Of a DNA stretch of 64,000 nt, positions 11,176 to 24,340 are shown piece by piece (the stretch's first letter is position 1; each line of letters starts with the position of its first letter). Made by a program: the position numbers and the translations under genes. Source of the stretch: Gigaspora margarita (lineage: Eukaryota > Glomeromycota > Glomeromycetes > Diversisporales > Gigasporaceae). Below the pieces are notes generated by a model, which was not told the DNA's origin, did not search any database, and saw only the letters and a program-made list of their open reading frames with translations. The DNA lies in the NCBI GenBank assembly GCA_009809945.1, contig WTPW01001120.1:94130-158129 (forward strand), in the 5' to 3' direction.

Positions 11176-13191
11176 TAGGGATGTTAAGTGGTTCGTTCAG
11201 TCCGGTTCTGGTTCAGTCCCAAGAAGTTCAAAGAAAAAACGAACTGAACTGAAGTTCATGAACTTTAGTTTAACTTTAAAGTTTAAACTTGAGCTTGAAC
11301 TTGAGTTCATAAACTCAAAGCATAAACTTCAGGTCAGCTTTAAGTTCAAGCTCGAGTTATGAATTAAGTTTATTTAATATATGTACTTAGATATGTATAT
11401 TTAGATGTACCGAATATAATAAGTGATATTGTACCAACAAAAACCTGTAACTTTACAAGATTCCAACTGCGTCTATATATTATTTGGTGTGATCTACTTA
11501 TACTAGGAAAACGGATACCGTTAGTGTCCGAAGCCAAGAATAAACATCGGGCTGATCCCTATAGAGTCCTCGCTACGCTTCGGACAATAATATATTATGG
11601 TTGAACTACTAGTTCGGTTTCTAAACTAGTTTTATAATTAAGTTTATAAACTAGATTTATAAACCAAGTTATGAACTAGGTTATGAAACTGGTTCGGAAA
11701 CTGCTAGTTAATTTTTCTCTGAACGAATTACTAAAAAAACTAGTTTGAACCGGGTTTGAACCAGGGATGGTAAATGACCTGAAATGACCCAAATGACACA
11801 CGTGAATAATGACCAGTCACGTGTCATTTCAAAAGTCAAATGACCTATTAGGGTCATTTAAAAATTAATGCAATTTAATTGGCGAATTTTAAGTATTTAA
11901 ATTATTCACAAAATAGTCCTTAACCTGTGATAGAGATGGGAATCGAACCTAATATGATCGATCATATAGTTTGATCGATTATGAAAGTTTCTGATCGATC
12001 ATGATCGATCTTATAGTTTGACCGATCATAAAGTTTGATCGATCATAGCCTTTTAATCGATTATAATTGATTATATATATAATCGATTATACAAAATTCG
12101 CTATTTTTACTCAAATTTTGACTATGGATATCTTGATAACTAGTGATCCAAATCGATTTAAATTTTTACAAAAGATTGTACAGATATTCATCTATGATAT
12201 ATAAAAATTTTAGACGATTTGGTTTAGTAATTCTTGAGTAATCGCTTGTATACGATTGTTAATTTTTTTAAAAAAATTGACTATCGTATACAAGCGATAA
12301 CTCAAGTATTACCAGACAAAATCGTCTAAACTTTTTATATATCATTAATGAATATCAATACTAGCTAAGATAAAAATTTGAGCCGATTTGGATTACTAGT
12401 TATCAAGATATCCATCGTCAAAGTTTGAATACAAATAGTGAAAATTTTATAATAGTCGATTATTAAAAAATTCGTTATTTTTACTCATACTTTGACGATT
12501 GATATCTCTATAACTAGTAATCCAATTCGGCCCAAATTTTTATAATAGATAATGTCGATATTCTTATATAATATATAAAAAATTTAGACGATTTGGTCTG
12601 GTAATTCTCAATAATCGCTTGTATACGATAGTCAAATTTTTTAAAAAAATTGACTATCGTATGCAAATGATTACTCGAGGATTACCTGACCAAATTGGCT
12701 GAAATTTTTATACATCATAAATTAATATCGACTCTATCTATGCCAAAAATTTGAGCCGACTTTGAACACTAGTTATTACGATATCTATTGTCAAATTTTG
12801 AGTAAAAATAGCAATTTTTTTTAATGTAGACTAGTGATCAATCATATGATTGGTTATAAATTATGATCGATCATATGATTGTGACCGATTATATGTAATG
12901 ACCAATCATGATCGATCATAAATCGATCTCCTTTGTATATGATTGAATCAAATGCTATTTTTGTTAATGTGAAATGACCGATGACCATGATGACCCAGGT
13001 TATTTATAAATGACATGGGTCATTTGGTCATCGGTCATTTACAAATGACCAAAATTCAAATGATCAAAAAATACTGGTCATTTATAGGTCATTTTAGGTC
13101 ATTTCAAAAATAATCAAATGACCTGGTCATTTACCATCCCTGGTTTGAACTGGGTTTGAACCCGGTTCATCTGAACCACTTAACATCCCTA
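11176..13191. mobile_element. hAT-type non-autonomous element, GGTTC-rich
   Basis: Perfect inverted ends TAGGGATGTTAAGTGGTTC / GAACCACTTAACATCCCTA are flanked by the exact 8-bp duplication gtatatag (11168-11175 and 13192-13199), which fits the hAT preference nTnnnnAn. Both subterminal zones are packed with GGTTCRG/GAACC variants. The element is 2016 bp only because a second hAT element (11762-13142) has jumped into it. Without that it is about 630 bp. It contains no transposase. It also holds a short hairpin (tgtccgaagc…gcttcggaca, 11529-11587). Confidence 0.92.
11762..13142. mobile_element. Nested hAT-type element, AAATGACC-rich
   Basis: Inverted ends CAGGGATGGTAAATGACC / GGTCATTTACCATCCCTG with the exact 8-bp duplication gtttgaac (11754-11761, 13143-13150) lie inside the older element at 11176-13191. 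Subterminal zones repeat AAATGACC/GGTCATTT. The interior has clusters of gatcgatcat and two tandem palindromes centred near 12270 and 12645, each built around cgtatacaagcgat and atatccat(c)gtcaaa. No coding capacity. Confidence 0.92.
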
Positions 13192-13863
13192 GTATATAGC
13201 TAAGTAGGTTCGTGAATTCTTTGGCTTTTTTTTCAAAAGTGTTATTTTAACAACTATAAATAGTCTTGTAATAGAGAGTTCCAAATAATATAAGGTAAAT
13301 AGTCTTGTAATAGAGAGTTCCAAATAATATAAGGCATAAGAACTGTAAGTATAAAAAATTGTATTGAAAGTTGTTAAGAGTTAGTTTTTGTATTTTTTTT
13401 TTGTTACTTTTAATAATTCAACATCTAATATAATTTTTAAATTTATAATTAAGATAACATAGTAGATACAAGAGATCCGAATATACTTAAGTGAAAGATA
13501 ATTTCAAACAGGAAGATAGTTTGGAATGAGTATAGCATAAGCATTGTCATTATAAAAATAAGGCAATTGAATGGTAATTAAAATTTGCTAAGTAGAGGGT
13601 TTTTTTTAAGTATTACTTTTAAAGTGCTTGGTCAATATAATTTTGAAATTGATATGATTTTTGTTCATAATTGTTTTAATAATTTATTTTTTTATTGAAT
13701 AATTATTGTTTGCTACTTTGTATATAATAACTATATATTAATTAAATAAATATTGAATAACAAAATCATTAAATATATTAAATAACAATATTTTTGAATA
13801 GTATTAAATAATAAATATTAAATAACAATATAATAATATAAATATTAACAGTAATTATAAATC

Positions 13864-14390
13864 AAACCAGTGGTGTTCAACACCAGTAATATGAAATTCG
13901 TGTAACATGCAAATCAAAATAAAAACAAAAAGTAAATTTCGATTAATATTAGGGGTAGGGTTAAGGCCTGGGATGGAGCAGGGGCATAAACTAGGTTAAT
14001 GCACAGCATTTTGTGTCCGAAGCACAATAACAACTAAGATCTAATTTCATTTTTTTGATATGATACAAATCAAATGCAACTATTATACATATGCAGACAG
14101 ACACCAAATACAGAAGTTACATTTTTGATATTCCTATTATTTGATCATCAAAAATGTAACTTTTGTATCACCTTACGTAAACATATAAAGTCCTTTGCAC
14201 GCTTTGGACAATTATACCAAAATTTCATGAGGAATTTTTTTGTTAGAGCCTCAAAGATGATTTCATAAACGAATTTTTGCATTATAGTCATTTTTTAAAA
14301 AATATCTAAAAAATTTGCATTACACCTGATTTTTATATTACACTGCAGCTCATAATAAAAATTATAGTGGTGTTGAACACTAGTGGTATG
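13864..14390. repeat. Small inverted repeat inside the 4.4-kb element
   Basis: ccagtggtgttcaacaccag at 13868 and agtggtgttgaacactag at 14367 are inverted versions of each other, and each is itself nearly palindromic. A second pair (tgtccgaagcac at 14016, gcacgctttggaca at 14198) lies inside. This could be a nested MITE. No target duplication was recognised. Confidence 0.4.
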
Positions 14391-15345
14391 ATTTAACAAT
14401 GCTGAATATTAAATATTTTTATTAAAATTATTATTCGAATCTCATTATAGCTAATATATTTTTGTGAACAGGTTCAGAATACAGATCCTGAGTATCATGA
14501 TGTTGACAGAATTATTTTCATTGTTCCTTTAATATTGTTTCACAAATTTAAGCACAATAATTAGTTAAAAATTAAATATCCAAATTACAAGATGACAAAT
14601 TTAAGCACATACTAGTTAAATATATCTTGATGGTTATTTGGAATCTCTTTACCAAATTCTATTTAAATTTAATTATACCCTTCATTTATTCACTTAAAAA
14701 ACCCTCTCAATCTGTCAATTTTTAATTACTATTCAATTGCCTTTTTTTCATAATTGTAATATTTATGCTATACTCATACCAAACTATCTTCTATTTGAAA
14801 TTATCTTTCACTTAAGTATATTTGAATCTCTTGTAATTATTATGTTTTCTTAATTATAAATTTAAACAATTATATTAGAAGTTGAATTAACACTAAAAGT
14901 AATGAAAAAATACAGAAACTAACTTTTAACAACTTTTAATACAATTCAATTATTTTTTTACTTATAATTCTTATGCCTTATATTATTCAGAACTCTCTTG
15001 TAAGTACTTGTTATCTCGATTACAAGACTATTTTAGTTGTTAAAATAATGCCTTTGAAAAAAAAGTCAAATCTACTTAGCTATATATTAGTATGCTAGTA
15101 GCAAACATATAGTATTAGTAAAAATTCCCAGGAATAGGATTATATTGGATTAAATCTGCTAACTGCTAGTAAAACAAAAGATCAATGTATTTTAAAAATT
15201 ATTTGACCATAGGTTGTGTGCTTAGCTACTTGTTATATGAGCAATTATTTTTTATTATAGGTAGTACTCTAAAACTAATATAAATAATTTGTATAACAAT
15301 CTTTATTCAATTGTATCACAATAGCCAATTAATAGGACTTTTCAT

Positions 15346-16680
15346 CATGCTCTTAAAGTAGAACAGATTTCATATATGGATCTATATACTGCATAAATTG
15401 CATTTTGAAATCTAAATAATCTGCTAAGTCTATGCCAATTTGATTCTATGTTTATCATATTTTATTATGAATAAACCCTCTTTTTTAAAATTTTAAACTT
15501 AAATATCTTAACAATTAACTCATCAAATTTAATAAAATTTGGTTTATTCAAATTTATAAATTTATAAAATTGAATAACCAAATTTAATTATTTGATAATT
15601 TTAGATATAAACTAAACACTAGTTTAACCAATCAAATTGCAGTATTGACTTTTGAAAATTTTTATATTTTGTTTAGCCAATAGAATTGCTGTTTTTTTAT
15701 AGTTGTTGTTGGTTTGTTATCTCTCCTTGCAAAATATTTAAATTATATTAAACAAAGAATTAATTTAGAGTGGTCTAACCCTAATAGTATCAAAAGGATA
15801 ACTCTAAAAAATCAAAAATATAACTTTTTTAACCTGGCTTTAAGAATCACCTTATTTAGAGAATTTATATCGATTAACCAATCAAATCATAAATTTTTAT
15901 AAAGTAAAAATAACTGAAAAATACAAGAAACAAGTATCCAAACCTACCTTGGAGCACTAATAAAAATATCAGAGAAGTAATTTTATCTATAATACCTATC
16001 TAAATATAAATTCTTATTTTTAATAATTTTCAAATAACGGAATTAAAAAATAGATTAGTAATAATGATTCTAAATTTGTACCTACATTATAAGTTAATAT
16101 AATAGATATTTAATTTTTATGTACTATGTGATAAAAACTTACATTTTTGATATGTTTTGACTATAAAACGTTAGAACTCTAGCCATTTTTTATATAGATT
16201 ATAATTGGGTTTTTGCCAAGTTTGACCTAATTTGCTAAAAATAACAAAATTATATTTGTTTAAATAACATTTGTTCCAGTAATCAAAATTGAATAAACTT
16301 TTTTTATTAGATGCACCTTACTGGAAGTTTTATTTTAAAAAAAGGTTCATTTAAATTAGAAACTGGATGCTAAAATAATTGCTAAAAACAGTTTTTTTGC
16401 TTTTCAAATTTCAGAAGTTTTTGCTAAAATGCATAATAGATCATCACCAAATTTTATATATAGATATATATCAATTACTAACTGAGTAAGATATATATTG
16501 ATACTTAATACCTTGCCAATTTCTATTGATAGTGATAGTAATCGATATATATCTGGTTAATTGATATATATCTAATATGATATCAATTCTAATATTATAT
16601 TCACATAATCATGCTTTTTGCAAATTTTTAAATGTTTTACAGGTTTTTGCAAGTTTTTACAAGTTTTCACAATTTTAATA
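15346..16680. other. A+T-rich, no gene seen
   Basis: Contains repeated atatatat(c)gat phrases around 16450-16580 and short caattttt(a)aaa runs. Nothing supports a gene, RNA or complete mobile element. Confidence 0.5.
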
Positions 16681-17034
16681 TAAAAATTTTTATTTATTTA
16701 TTTTATTTATTTTATTTTATTTTTTTTAAGAGAGGTCTATTCTCTATAACTTTATTATAATTTTTTATAAGCTGTATATATACATTAGTGTTATACATGT
16801 TTAAACCTATTTATTAACAGAGATAGAAGTACGAGCTACTTTACTCATGATCTATTCTTAACTAGAATGGTCGAATAGACCTCTAGATTGTGCTGGGATG
16901 TGTAATGAGATTTGGTTGGTGTCTATATAATGTTGAATACATTCTTTATGTGCCAATGGAGTGAGAGGTTGAGTAGGGTTAAGCCATGAGGTGTTATGGG
17001 TGGTAGTAGTGGAGTGCTCGAAGAGTGTTGCAAT

Positions 17035-17484
17035 AGGACCCTGAACAATATATATAGAGGTTATATTAGCTTTAATATTAACTATATTTTATATATAAGC
17101 TTTAATATTTAATTAATTTTATTCAAATAACATATATAACATTATTTTTTTATTTTCAAAAGCTTTTTTTAAAAAATTTTTATAAAATTTTTTTTTAAAA
17201 AAAAATTTTTTTAAAAATAATTTTTTCAAAAAAAATTTTTTTTCAAAAAACTTTCTTGTAAAAATATTTTTATTTTTTTATTTTGTTATCCAAATTTTAA
17301 ATATAACCTTTTTAAAACTTATTAATTTTATCTACTTTGAATAATATAGCATTAAAGTCTTTTATCTACTTTAAATATAACCTTTTGACCAATTATCCAC
17401 TTTTTAAATATAATATTTTTGTAAAAAAGTACCTTTTTTAACCAAAATTTCAATATAACCTCTATATATATTGTTTGGGCTCCT
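17035..17484. mobile_element. MITE with AGGACCC ends, inserted in the LINE
   Basis: The ends AGGACCCTGAACAATATATA and the inverse of TATTGTTTGGGCTCCT are flanked by gttgcaat / gttgcgct, an 8-bp duplication diverged at three positions. The interior is extremely A+T-rich with repeated 'atataacct' phrases. Reading through the LINE frame on both sides of it stays open, which supports insertion. A second family member is at 32958-33551. Confidence 0.65.
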
Positions 17485-18423
17485 GTTGCGCTTGTCTAGA
17501 TGGGATCCATATCTTTTCATAGATATATTTAATAATTAAATGGTGGAACATTGGGGAGAATCGTTTCTTCTGTTTTTCAGTTAAGAGAGGTGCAAGAGTA
17601 TGTCTTGTAATGATTCAAAGAGGGACTTTTCTATTGATATGTAGGTTTTTGAATGCTTGTATGAAGATGTCAAAATGTACAAGTTGAACATCTATATCTT
17701 CTAATGCTTTTATTATTATCTGGCATAGTTTGGAAAGGAAGTTTTGGTGATTTGATATACAAGTTAGGAGGTGGGCTATATCTTCGGGTTCGGCATAACA
17801 CCTGGGACATAGGTAACTTGGAGTTTTCTTCAGATTTATATAGTGTAATAGTAGATAAATTAGTAGCTCTTCTGTTAGTAGCTTTATTTGGAAAATTTTC
17901 AAGTTTGATAGTGTGAAATTTGTATTTAGTGCTAGGGTTGCATCTGCATATGATAAGTATTGTAAGGTAGAGTTTCAGTTTATATTGTCCAAGTGGGTGG
18001 TCCAGAGCGCAATACATTATTGATTTCTCCAATTGAGATAGTTTGTTATTTTGTAAAGGTGCTTTAAGAAGGTTTTGGTGAGGTATATGCTTGGATGTCC
18101 AAGAAGAAGTGGAATATATCTATTGTAGATAAAGTATTGTGAGGTTATTTCTAAAGGAAAAATATTAGTAGGTTGGGCAATTGATATTTTTTGTACAAGG
18201 TTAATTTTTAGGCATTTATCTTCTTAAAGTAATTGAAGTATGCATTGGATCCAAGAAAATTCTTGTTTATCTAAAGTTAGGATATCTATGATCTTATCTT
18301 CTGTCTTGTTGAGGAATGTGGAAAGTTGAGAGTTATCAGTATTGATGTCAATTTTTGCTCTACTAATAGTAGTCATAATGAAGGATAGGAGAGTAATGAT
18401 GGCATTAATTGAGGAGGGCCAGG

Positions 18424-18772
18424 CAGTGTTGTTATGGGACACAGACATGGACGGCGGACAGTCCAGGACAGGACGTCCGGGACATGTCCGCCTAGAATTT
18501 TTTTTGTCCCAGACATTTGGCTAATCAACACATGACCATCAACCAATAAAATTCTTTGTAGCCCAAACCAAGGGTCTGTATAATTCCACAATTTGATTGG
18601 TTTATCCAGCGGACATGTCCTGGACATAGTAGAGACAAAGTTAAAAATAAGTAGGACATTGTCCGCGTACAATATCATGCTGGGATATTATTGCAGACAT
18701 GTCCCGGACATCCCATCCCAGACTGTCCGTGTCCTAGTAAAATTGGCGGGACAATGTCCGTGTACAACACTG
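18424..18772. mobile_element. hAT-type MITE, GGACATGTCC-rich, in the LINE
   Basis: The ends CAGTGTTGTTATGGGACA and tgtacaacactg are flanked by the exact 8-bp duplication gggccagg (18416-18423, 18773-18780). The interior repeats ggacatgtcc/tgtccggga. Its ends match the CAGTGTTG class at 784-1063. It is markedly more G+C-rich than its surroundings. Confidence 0.9.
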
Positions 18773-20299
18773 GGGCCAGGTGGGGTTAAAGCATCAAAGG
18801 AGGTGTTATGGGTTGACAATTTTGCTACTGCTAAGGTTTTGTTTTGTCTGTGTACTGTATCTTTTTTTGTTGTAATATGTAGAGAGATTGTCTTTTTTTT
18901 GAAGTTGGAAAAGGTAAGAGCTTCCCAAAGAGGAATTAGTAGATCTTTGAATACAGATAGGGGTCTTGCTAGAAAATTATAGTAATTGTTACTGGGAGTG
19001 ACTGAAGTTGTACGCCTGTGGTAGGGTAATGAGAGGGCTAGATAGATGTTTAAGATATTTGCATATACGATAAATTTGTAGTCGACTTGAAGATTGAACA
19101 AGTTATTTCATTTAGACCAGAAGTAGCAGTTCTTCTTTTTTGATATTGTTCTTTTTAGATCACAACCTGGGCAGGGTTTGAGTTGTTTGAAGGTTGGGTC
19201 TGAAAAAACATAATATAGTACTAATAGTGATATTGTCTTGGAGTTAAAAACCTGCTCTATTTCTTCATTAGTGCTTATGATCCATCCTTTTGATTGGGGA
19301 GGGGTCCAGTCCAGTAGGGTAAATGGATTGGGAATGATAAATTTGGTACTTGGGTTGATATAAGATATAATTGTGTCGTGCACCCATTGTAGCTATTTTG
19401 GTTTACGTCCTCTGGGATTTTTTTGATATTATAGTGTAATTCTGTTCAAGGTAAAACTTTGTTGCATTTAAAATTTAGAAATTGTTCTATACAAAAGATA
19501 GAGTGAGTGTTTAGTTTTTGTTTAAGCAGGACACATTTTGAATTTCCAGTGATAAATTTATTAATCGAAGTGCTTTTTAGCAATGGTAGAAGGGGCCATG
19601 TAAGAAGAGGGTGTGAGAATTGTACATGAATTGATAGTGCTATTAAGATGGCTTGACAGGTGTGAGTGTTGAGTTGGGTGAGTAGAAATACTGCAGGTTC
19701 TGCGAGTATGGAGATGTTTGTTGTAGCAGCATCTTGTAGTTGTTGAAGGCATAGTTTAAGAAATGAATTTGGAAAATTCGAGTGATTTAGTCCTTTTAAT
19801 AGGGTGGCTTGTGAGACATTGGTAAGAGCGTAAATATCAGGACAGAACAAGAATGAGTTAGAGACCCCTAGCTAGTTTTGCTTTGTGTTTGACCAGATTT
19901 AGGTATGACCTGTTCAGTGTATTTAATTGGGATGGATTTAGATAGGAAGAGTAGAGTCAGTATTGCATGTGAGGAATTATGACTCAATTAATAATGTAGA
20001 TAGCTTGTTTTTTGGTAATTTTGAAGAATTGTAGTTTTTTTTTAAATTGGTCAACAACTTAGCTATGTTCAATTTCTGAACATATTTTTGTGATTTGTTA
20101 ATTGTGAACCAAGTGCTAAAGTATTTTAGCAGGTCATCCTTTCTTAGGGCCTTGATTTCAGTATTGTTGAATTCTATAGAAGGGTTCCTTGTAGCTGTAT
20201 TTGTTAGTAAAAAGGATTTAGTAGGGTTAACTTTAATATTGTTGTATTTGTAAAATGTGGTGCTGTTTTTAGAATTTGGATGAGAGTAGACTTGTCAGG

Positions 20300-20660
20300 G
20301 CACCCAGAGCAAATCATCCATGTAAGCTATAATCGAGATTTGGATGATTTTTTGGAATTGTAGGTATTGTGCCATTGTATCCTTAGTAGAGCTTGTGTAT
20401 AGTTGAGATTAATAGGTCGTAGTATATTTTTCAAAGAAGAGGAGAGAAGATTTCTTCTTGGTTGATTCCATCTAAGACTACATATTCGTCTATGAGACCA
20501 TGGTCTGTAATAACGCAGTTTTTTCTGTGTGAAAGGAGGTATGTTAGGAGTTTGATAAGATTGGGGTATTTTTATCCTTTCAAGAGCTTTTTTTAGAGCT
20601 GGGATATAGACTGTATCAAAGGCTTTTGACATATCCTAGGCAAGGATCCAGATTTCCTTT
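20300..20660 (-). pseudogene. Reverse transcriptase core of the LINE (broken)
   Basis: The minus strand encodes motif A as DMSKAFDTV just after an in-frame TAG, then a stretch with a frameshift, and motif C as AYMDDLLWVP followed by a stop. The two metal-binding Asp-containing motifs are about 100 codons apart, as expected for the palm domain. Surrounding frames are fragmented, so no functional enzyme is possible. Confidence 0.8.
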
Positions 20661-22083
20661 TGGTTGGTAATTGCATCTTCAAGCATGTAGTTTAGTTGTG
20701 CAATTGGTTGTAATATGAATTGGTGAGGGAAGGCAAAAAAGTTGTAAGGTGAAAGGATTTCATATTATACTTGTATTGTTGTGAATCTCGAGTTTAGTAT
20801 TTTTGTGAAATTTTTCATATTTAGTCGATTAGAGTGATAGAGCATGTAGTAGTGAGGTCATAGTAATATCATTCTTTTTTAGGAATGGGCCATATGTTGG
20901 ACTTTAGCTATTGGTCTGGTACCACACCAAGTTCGAGACAGGAATTAAAAATCGTAAAAATGTGTGTGAGGGCTGAGGTAGGTAAGAGTTTCAAGACTCA
21001 TTAGAAATATTGTTAGGTCCCATAGCTTTATTGATTGGGAAGGTTAATAGTGTTTTGGAGCTTGGTTAGAGTAATAGGTAGAGGGTTGAATTGTAAATTT
21101 TACTATTGATCTTATCTATGGGTTTGTAGGCTTCTGCCTATTCTTCTTCATAAGTGGAGTTTTGGGGGTTTCCCTTGTTCAAGATGTAAAGTGTGTTCTG
21201 ATATAGTCTTTTATTTTGTTTTTTTCTTCTGTAAGGACCTTGTTACATAGTATGATCTTGTCAGTCCTGACTGGGTCCGCCTGCCTATAGAGTATACTGT
21301 CAATTATGCAGCTTGTATTATTTGCATATCTTGACAATGGCAGATGACAAAAAATTTGATCTTGCTATTTTGTTCTTGCTTGGCCTCTAAATTGCGTGCT
21401 AGCCAGATTGTTTGTTTAGTTTGCTTTAACAAGTCAATTAAGGATTGTTGTGGGTTATCAACTTCAATTTGTGTGAGTGATGAGATGGTCATTTTTGAGA
21501 TTGTGGTAATTTTCTGTATGATTTGGTTTATAGAGTCGAGTAATAGAGTTTTATTAATAGTTAGCTCCTGTAATAGTTTGTTGGTTAGTTTGAATGCTGA
21601 ATGGAGTTTTGTCACTTTGAGTGAAAAGGAGTGAAAGGCTTTCAGTGAGCTATAGGTAAAGGGATATGTTTATTAATAATTCTTTTTAATTCAGCGGTTC
21701 AAAAGTTCTATACTTTGTTGAGCTGCATTGGTTCCTATGGTGTCAGTTGAGGTGGGTGTTTGTTGAAGAAGTCATTGGTAGCATTTGAGAAATCTTATCA
21801 GTTTTCTTTTGTCATTTTTGTATAATAGTAGATTTTTCTTTTCCTTTTTGTGTTGCAGGAGTTGTTAGATAGTGATAGGTTAGTGTACCAAACGGTGGAT
21901 AAGATTTTGTGATCACTATCAGTAACATGAGTAGGGTCTGCTAAGATTGGAGGGTCTAGGTCAAGGAGAATGTCTGTAGTTTACTAGAGTTCATCAATCA
22001 GACTACTGGTTGAGGGGCCTGTTCAAGTAGGTATGGATATATTGTGAAAGTCCATTAGGCTCGTAGCATTAGCGATATTTAAA

Positions 22084-23091
22084 TTAATAATAGGAGGAAT
22101 TTTTGTCTCGTATTTGGTTTGCATTGAAATCCCCTATTATTATGGCATTCCAGTTTCTGATTTTTGCTTCAAGGTACCACTTGAAGATCTTTTTTTGTGT
22201 ACTTTTGTTGAGTTTGGGGTGATTGGAGTGGAGGTAAGTTGAAATTACTCTAATCCTATTTTTTTGAAAAAAGAAGAAGTCAATACAGATTGCAGTACTG
22301 GGCCAGGTTTGGATATTATGAATGTATAGTTGTAGTGGGTGGCATACCATGATTGCTGCACCTAAACTGGGCTCATACTGTGTAGGGATCATGGGTATGT
22401 GATAGGGTTCCACAATTTGATTTGATCTTCAAATATTTGAATCAAATATTTGATCAAATTCAAATTCAAATTTGACTATATTTGATTTGATCAAATTCAA
22501 ATCTGGCCAAATTTGATTTGATTTACAAATATTTGATTTGAAAATTACTATTAAAAATTCAAATTCAAATCAAATTCAAATCCAAATATTTGAATCAAAT
22601 CAAATTTAAATCAGGGGTAATTTGATTTGATCAAATTTAAATTAATCCAAAATTTGATTTGATTTGAATTTGAGGAACCCTAGTATGTGATTGAAAACAT
22701 AGAAATAATAAAGTGGGTTAGTTAGGGTTAGTGCACTAGATTCTTTAAGTTTTGTTTCTGTGAGGCCTATAATATGCATATTGTTTTTGGTGCAGTATTC
22801 AATCCAGTTATGCGCTTTATTGGCTGAGAACAGTCCTCTTATATTGTGGGTTGTGATGTTAATTCTAGTTAGAAAGTCAAAAATGCAGTTCGAGAAAGGA
22901 TTATTGACTTTATTAGCTTGAGGTGAAGAGTGGCTTAATGCTGCGTATTGGTTGTTGATGATATTAGTTGTTGTTACGAGCATAGTGGTATTAATTGTTA
23001 GTATATTTGTGTGAGAGAGAGGCTCTCTATGTATAGTGGTTTCACTCATGAAAAGGTGTATAGTTATCGAATGTAATCCAGCTTGGTGCAA
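22084..23091 (-). pseudogene. LINE endonuclease domain, split by a MITE
   Basis: The upstream piece (23091-22690) contains THNIRG and GLTETKL. The downstream piece (22402-22084) contains GDFNAN. The break is exactly at the 280-bp hAT MITE (22403-22682) plus its duplicated gtatgtga. The two halves are in register once the insert is ignored, so the MITE itself interrupted this frame. Confidence 0.8.
22403..22682. mobile_element. hAT-type MITE, TTTGATTTGA-rich, copy 1
   Basis: The ends TAGGGTTCCACAATTTGATT and GAATTTGAGGAACCCTA are inverted, with the exact 8-bp duplication gtatgtga (22395-22402, 22683-22690). The whole interior is permutations of aatttgat/atcaaatt. A near-identical sister lies at 25395-25678. 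It interrupts the LINE endonuclease. Confidence 0.93.
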
Positions 23092-23815
23092 GAAGATCTG
23101 GTACTTGAATAAAAGACATAGAAAAACTGTAGAAGTGAAAGTGTTTATGAAGTGTATCTATTGCGGGTATAATCTTATCATAACCCTTAATTGATATTTG
23201 TATATATTTATATTCTTCTATGTGTACTTTCACACTGGCTGCTTGAACTGCATCACTGAGCAGGCTGGGTCTACTATCTATTTTATCAATGATTTCAATC
23301 TATGATTCAGATATGTGGTAGAAGTAATAGTGTTCACAGAGTTGTCTAGAGGTTTCTACTAGTATTTTCAGAGATCTGATCGGAACTGTAATGTTCACTT
23401 TGTTTACCTTAGTGTAGTCCATAGGTAGTAGGAGCAGTTTAGTTGGGTTGGCAGTCATGTAATGTAATGGGAAGGACTAGCGGAACTATATTTGTCCTTT
23501 ATCTCTTGATAAATTCCTTTGCTAATTCATTATATGTGATTAGGAAAGTGTATTTCAGTTGTGTTTCAATCTTGGAAGGGTCTGCAAATAGACTTATTTT
23601 TGCTTGAAAAAGTCATTAGGAATGTGCTTAAATAAGTAGTGGTCTTTTAATTGTTTAACCAAAGTGCACAATTTGGATATGTCCTTGGGGTCACAAGGAA
23701 ACAGATATTTAATGGCAGAGTTTAATGTTTGTGGAGTACTTGGTAATTTTTCTTTCTATTTAGGAAGTTCAAAGTATTCAGAGAGATTCTGTTAAAGCTG
23801 TAATTAGTGTTTCTA

Positions 23816-24340
23816 AAAACTGAACTGAACCAAACATTGGGTTGAGTTCGAGTTCAGTTCTAAATCGAACTGAACCCAAACCAGACTTAATTTTAAAAAT
23901 TTAGTCCAGGCCAAGTTCGGTATTGAACTTTTAAACCAAGTTTGGGTTCAGTTTGGGTTCGGTTCAAAAGTTCATGAACATGTTCGGGTTCAGTAAAATA
24001 AAATAGTTTAAAAATAAAAATGAATTAAAAAAATAAACATAATTTAAAAAAATAAACAAATAAATTAATCTTATTTTTATCTATCGTGAAGCATTTGTTG
24101 TGTTCTTGCACTTGTTCTTGCATTTGCACTTATTCTTATACTTATTCTTGAACATGAGTCCATTATACAAAACGTTTTCAAATTCGTGAACTTTTTTATT
24201 CCAAAATAGTTTGTAAATAGCCCTATGCGTTGACAATAGTTATACTAGAGATATTATCATGAGGATAACCTGATTTGTGGCTTATATGAAATTGATGCTT
24301 ATTTGAAATGATAAGCTTGTCAATGAAGTAACGAAGCAGT
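23816..24340. other. GGTTCAG-rich patch and A+T-rich DNA
   Basis: From 23820 to 23995 there are many gttcagtt/gaactgaa variants, resembling the subterminal zones of the hAT element at 11176-13191, but no clean ends or target duplication are visible. The remainder is A+T-rich. It probably represents a truncated element that cut off the 5' end of the LINE. Confidence 0.4.

Larger units (their letters stand above)
10987..15345. mobile_element. Large terminal-inverted-repeat element (~4.4 kb)
   Basis: The left arm (10987-11175 plus 13200-13620) is repeated inverted in 14690-15345. Matching landmarks are gactattgtgatacaa/ttgtatcacaatagcc, the aattatttatattaattttagagtact block, 'gctacttagcatactagtatata', and 'gtgaaagataatttcaaa'. 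Arms of about 600 bp are diverged. The left arm is split by the 2.0-kb hAT element. The centre (13621-14690) has a second, smaller inverted repeat and no transposase. The outer ends have no clear target duplication, so the limits are approximate. Confidence 0.65.
16680..23815 (-). mobile_element. Degraded APE-type non-LTR retrotransposon (LINE)
   Basis: Read on the minus strand from about 23815 to 16680. The part from 23800 to 23040 is an ORF1-like frame with several breaks, ending …DNYTPFHE. It overlaps the start of ORF2 near 23091. ORF2 shows an apurinic endonuclease (NIRG near 22890, ETKL near 22760, GDFNA near 22130), a reverse transcriptase (DMSKAFD near 20630 after an in-frame stop, YMDDLLW near 20330) and a C-terminal CPRC…H…C knuckle (17762-17812). 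The 3' end is an (aaat)n-rich tail (16681-16729). Three elements have inserted into it (17035-17484, 18424-18772, 22403-22682). Without them it is about 6 kb. Many stops and frameshifts make it dead. The clade is not determined. Confidence 0.85.

Noticed and set aside
17615..19850. Separate genes from the many 60-137-codon frames on both strands
   Set aside because: These are fragments or shadows of one degraded LINE and an inserted MITE.
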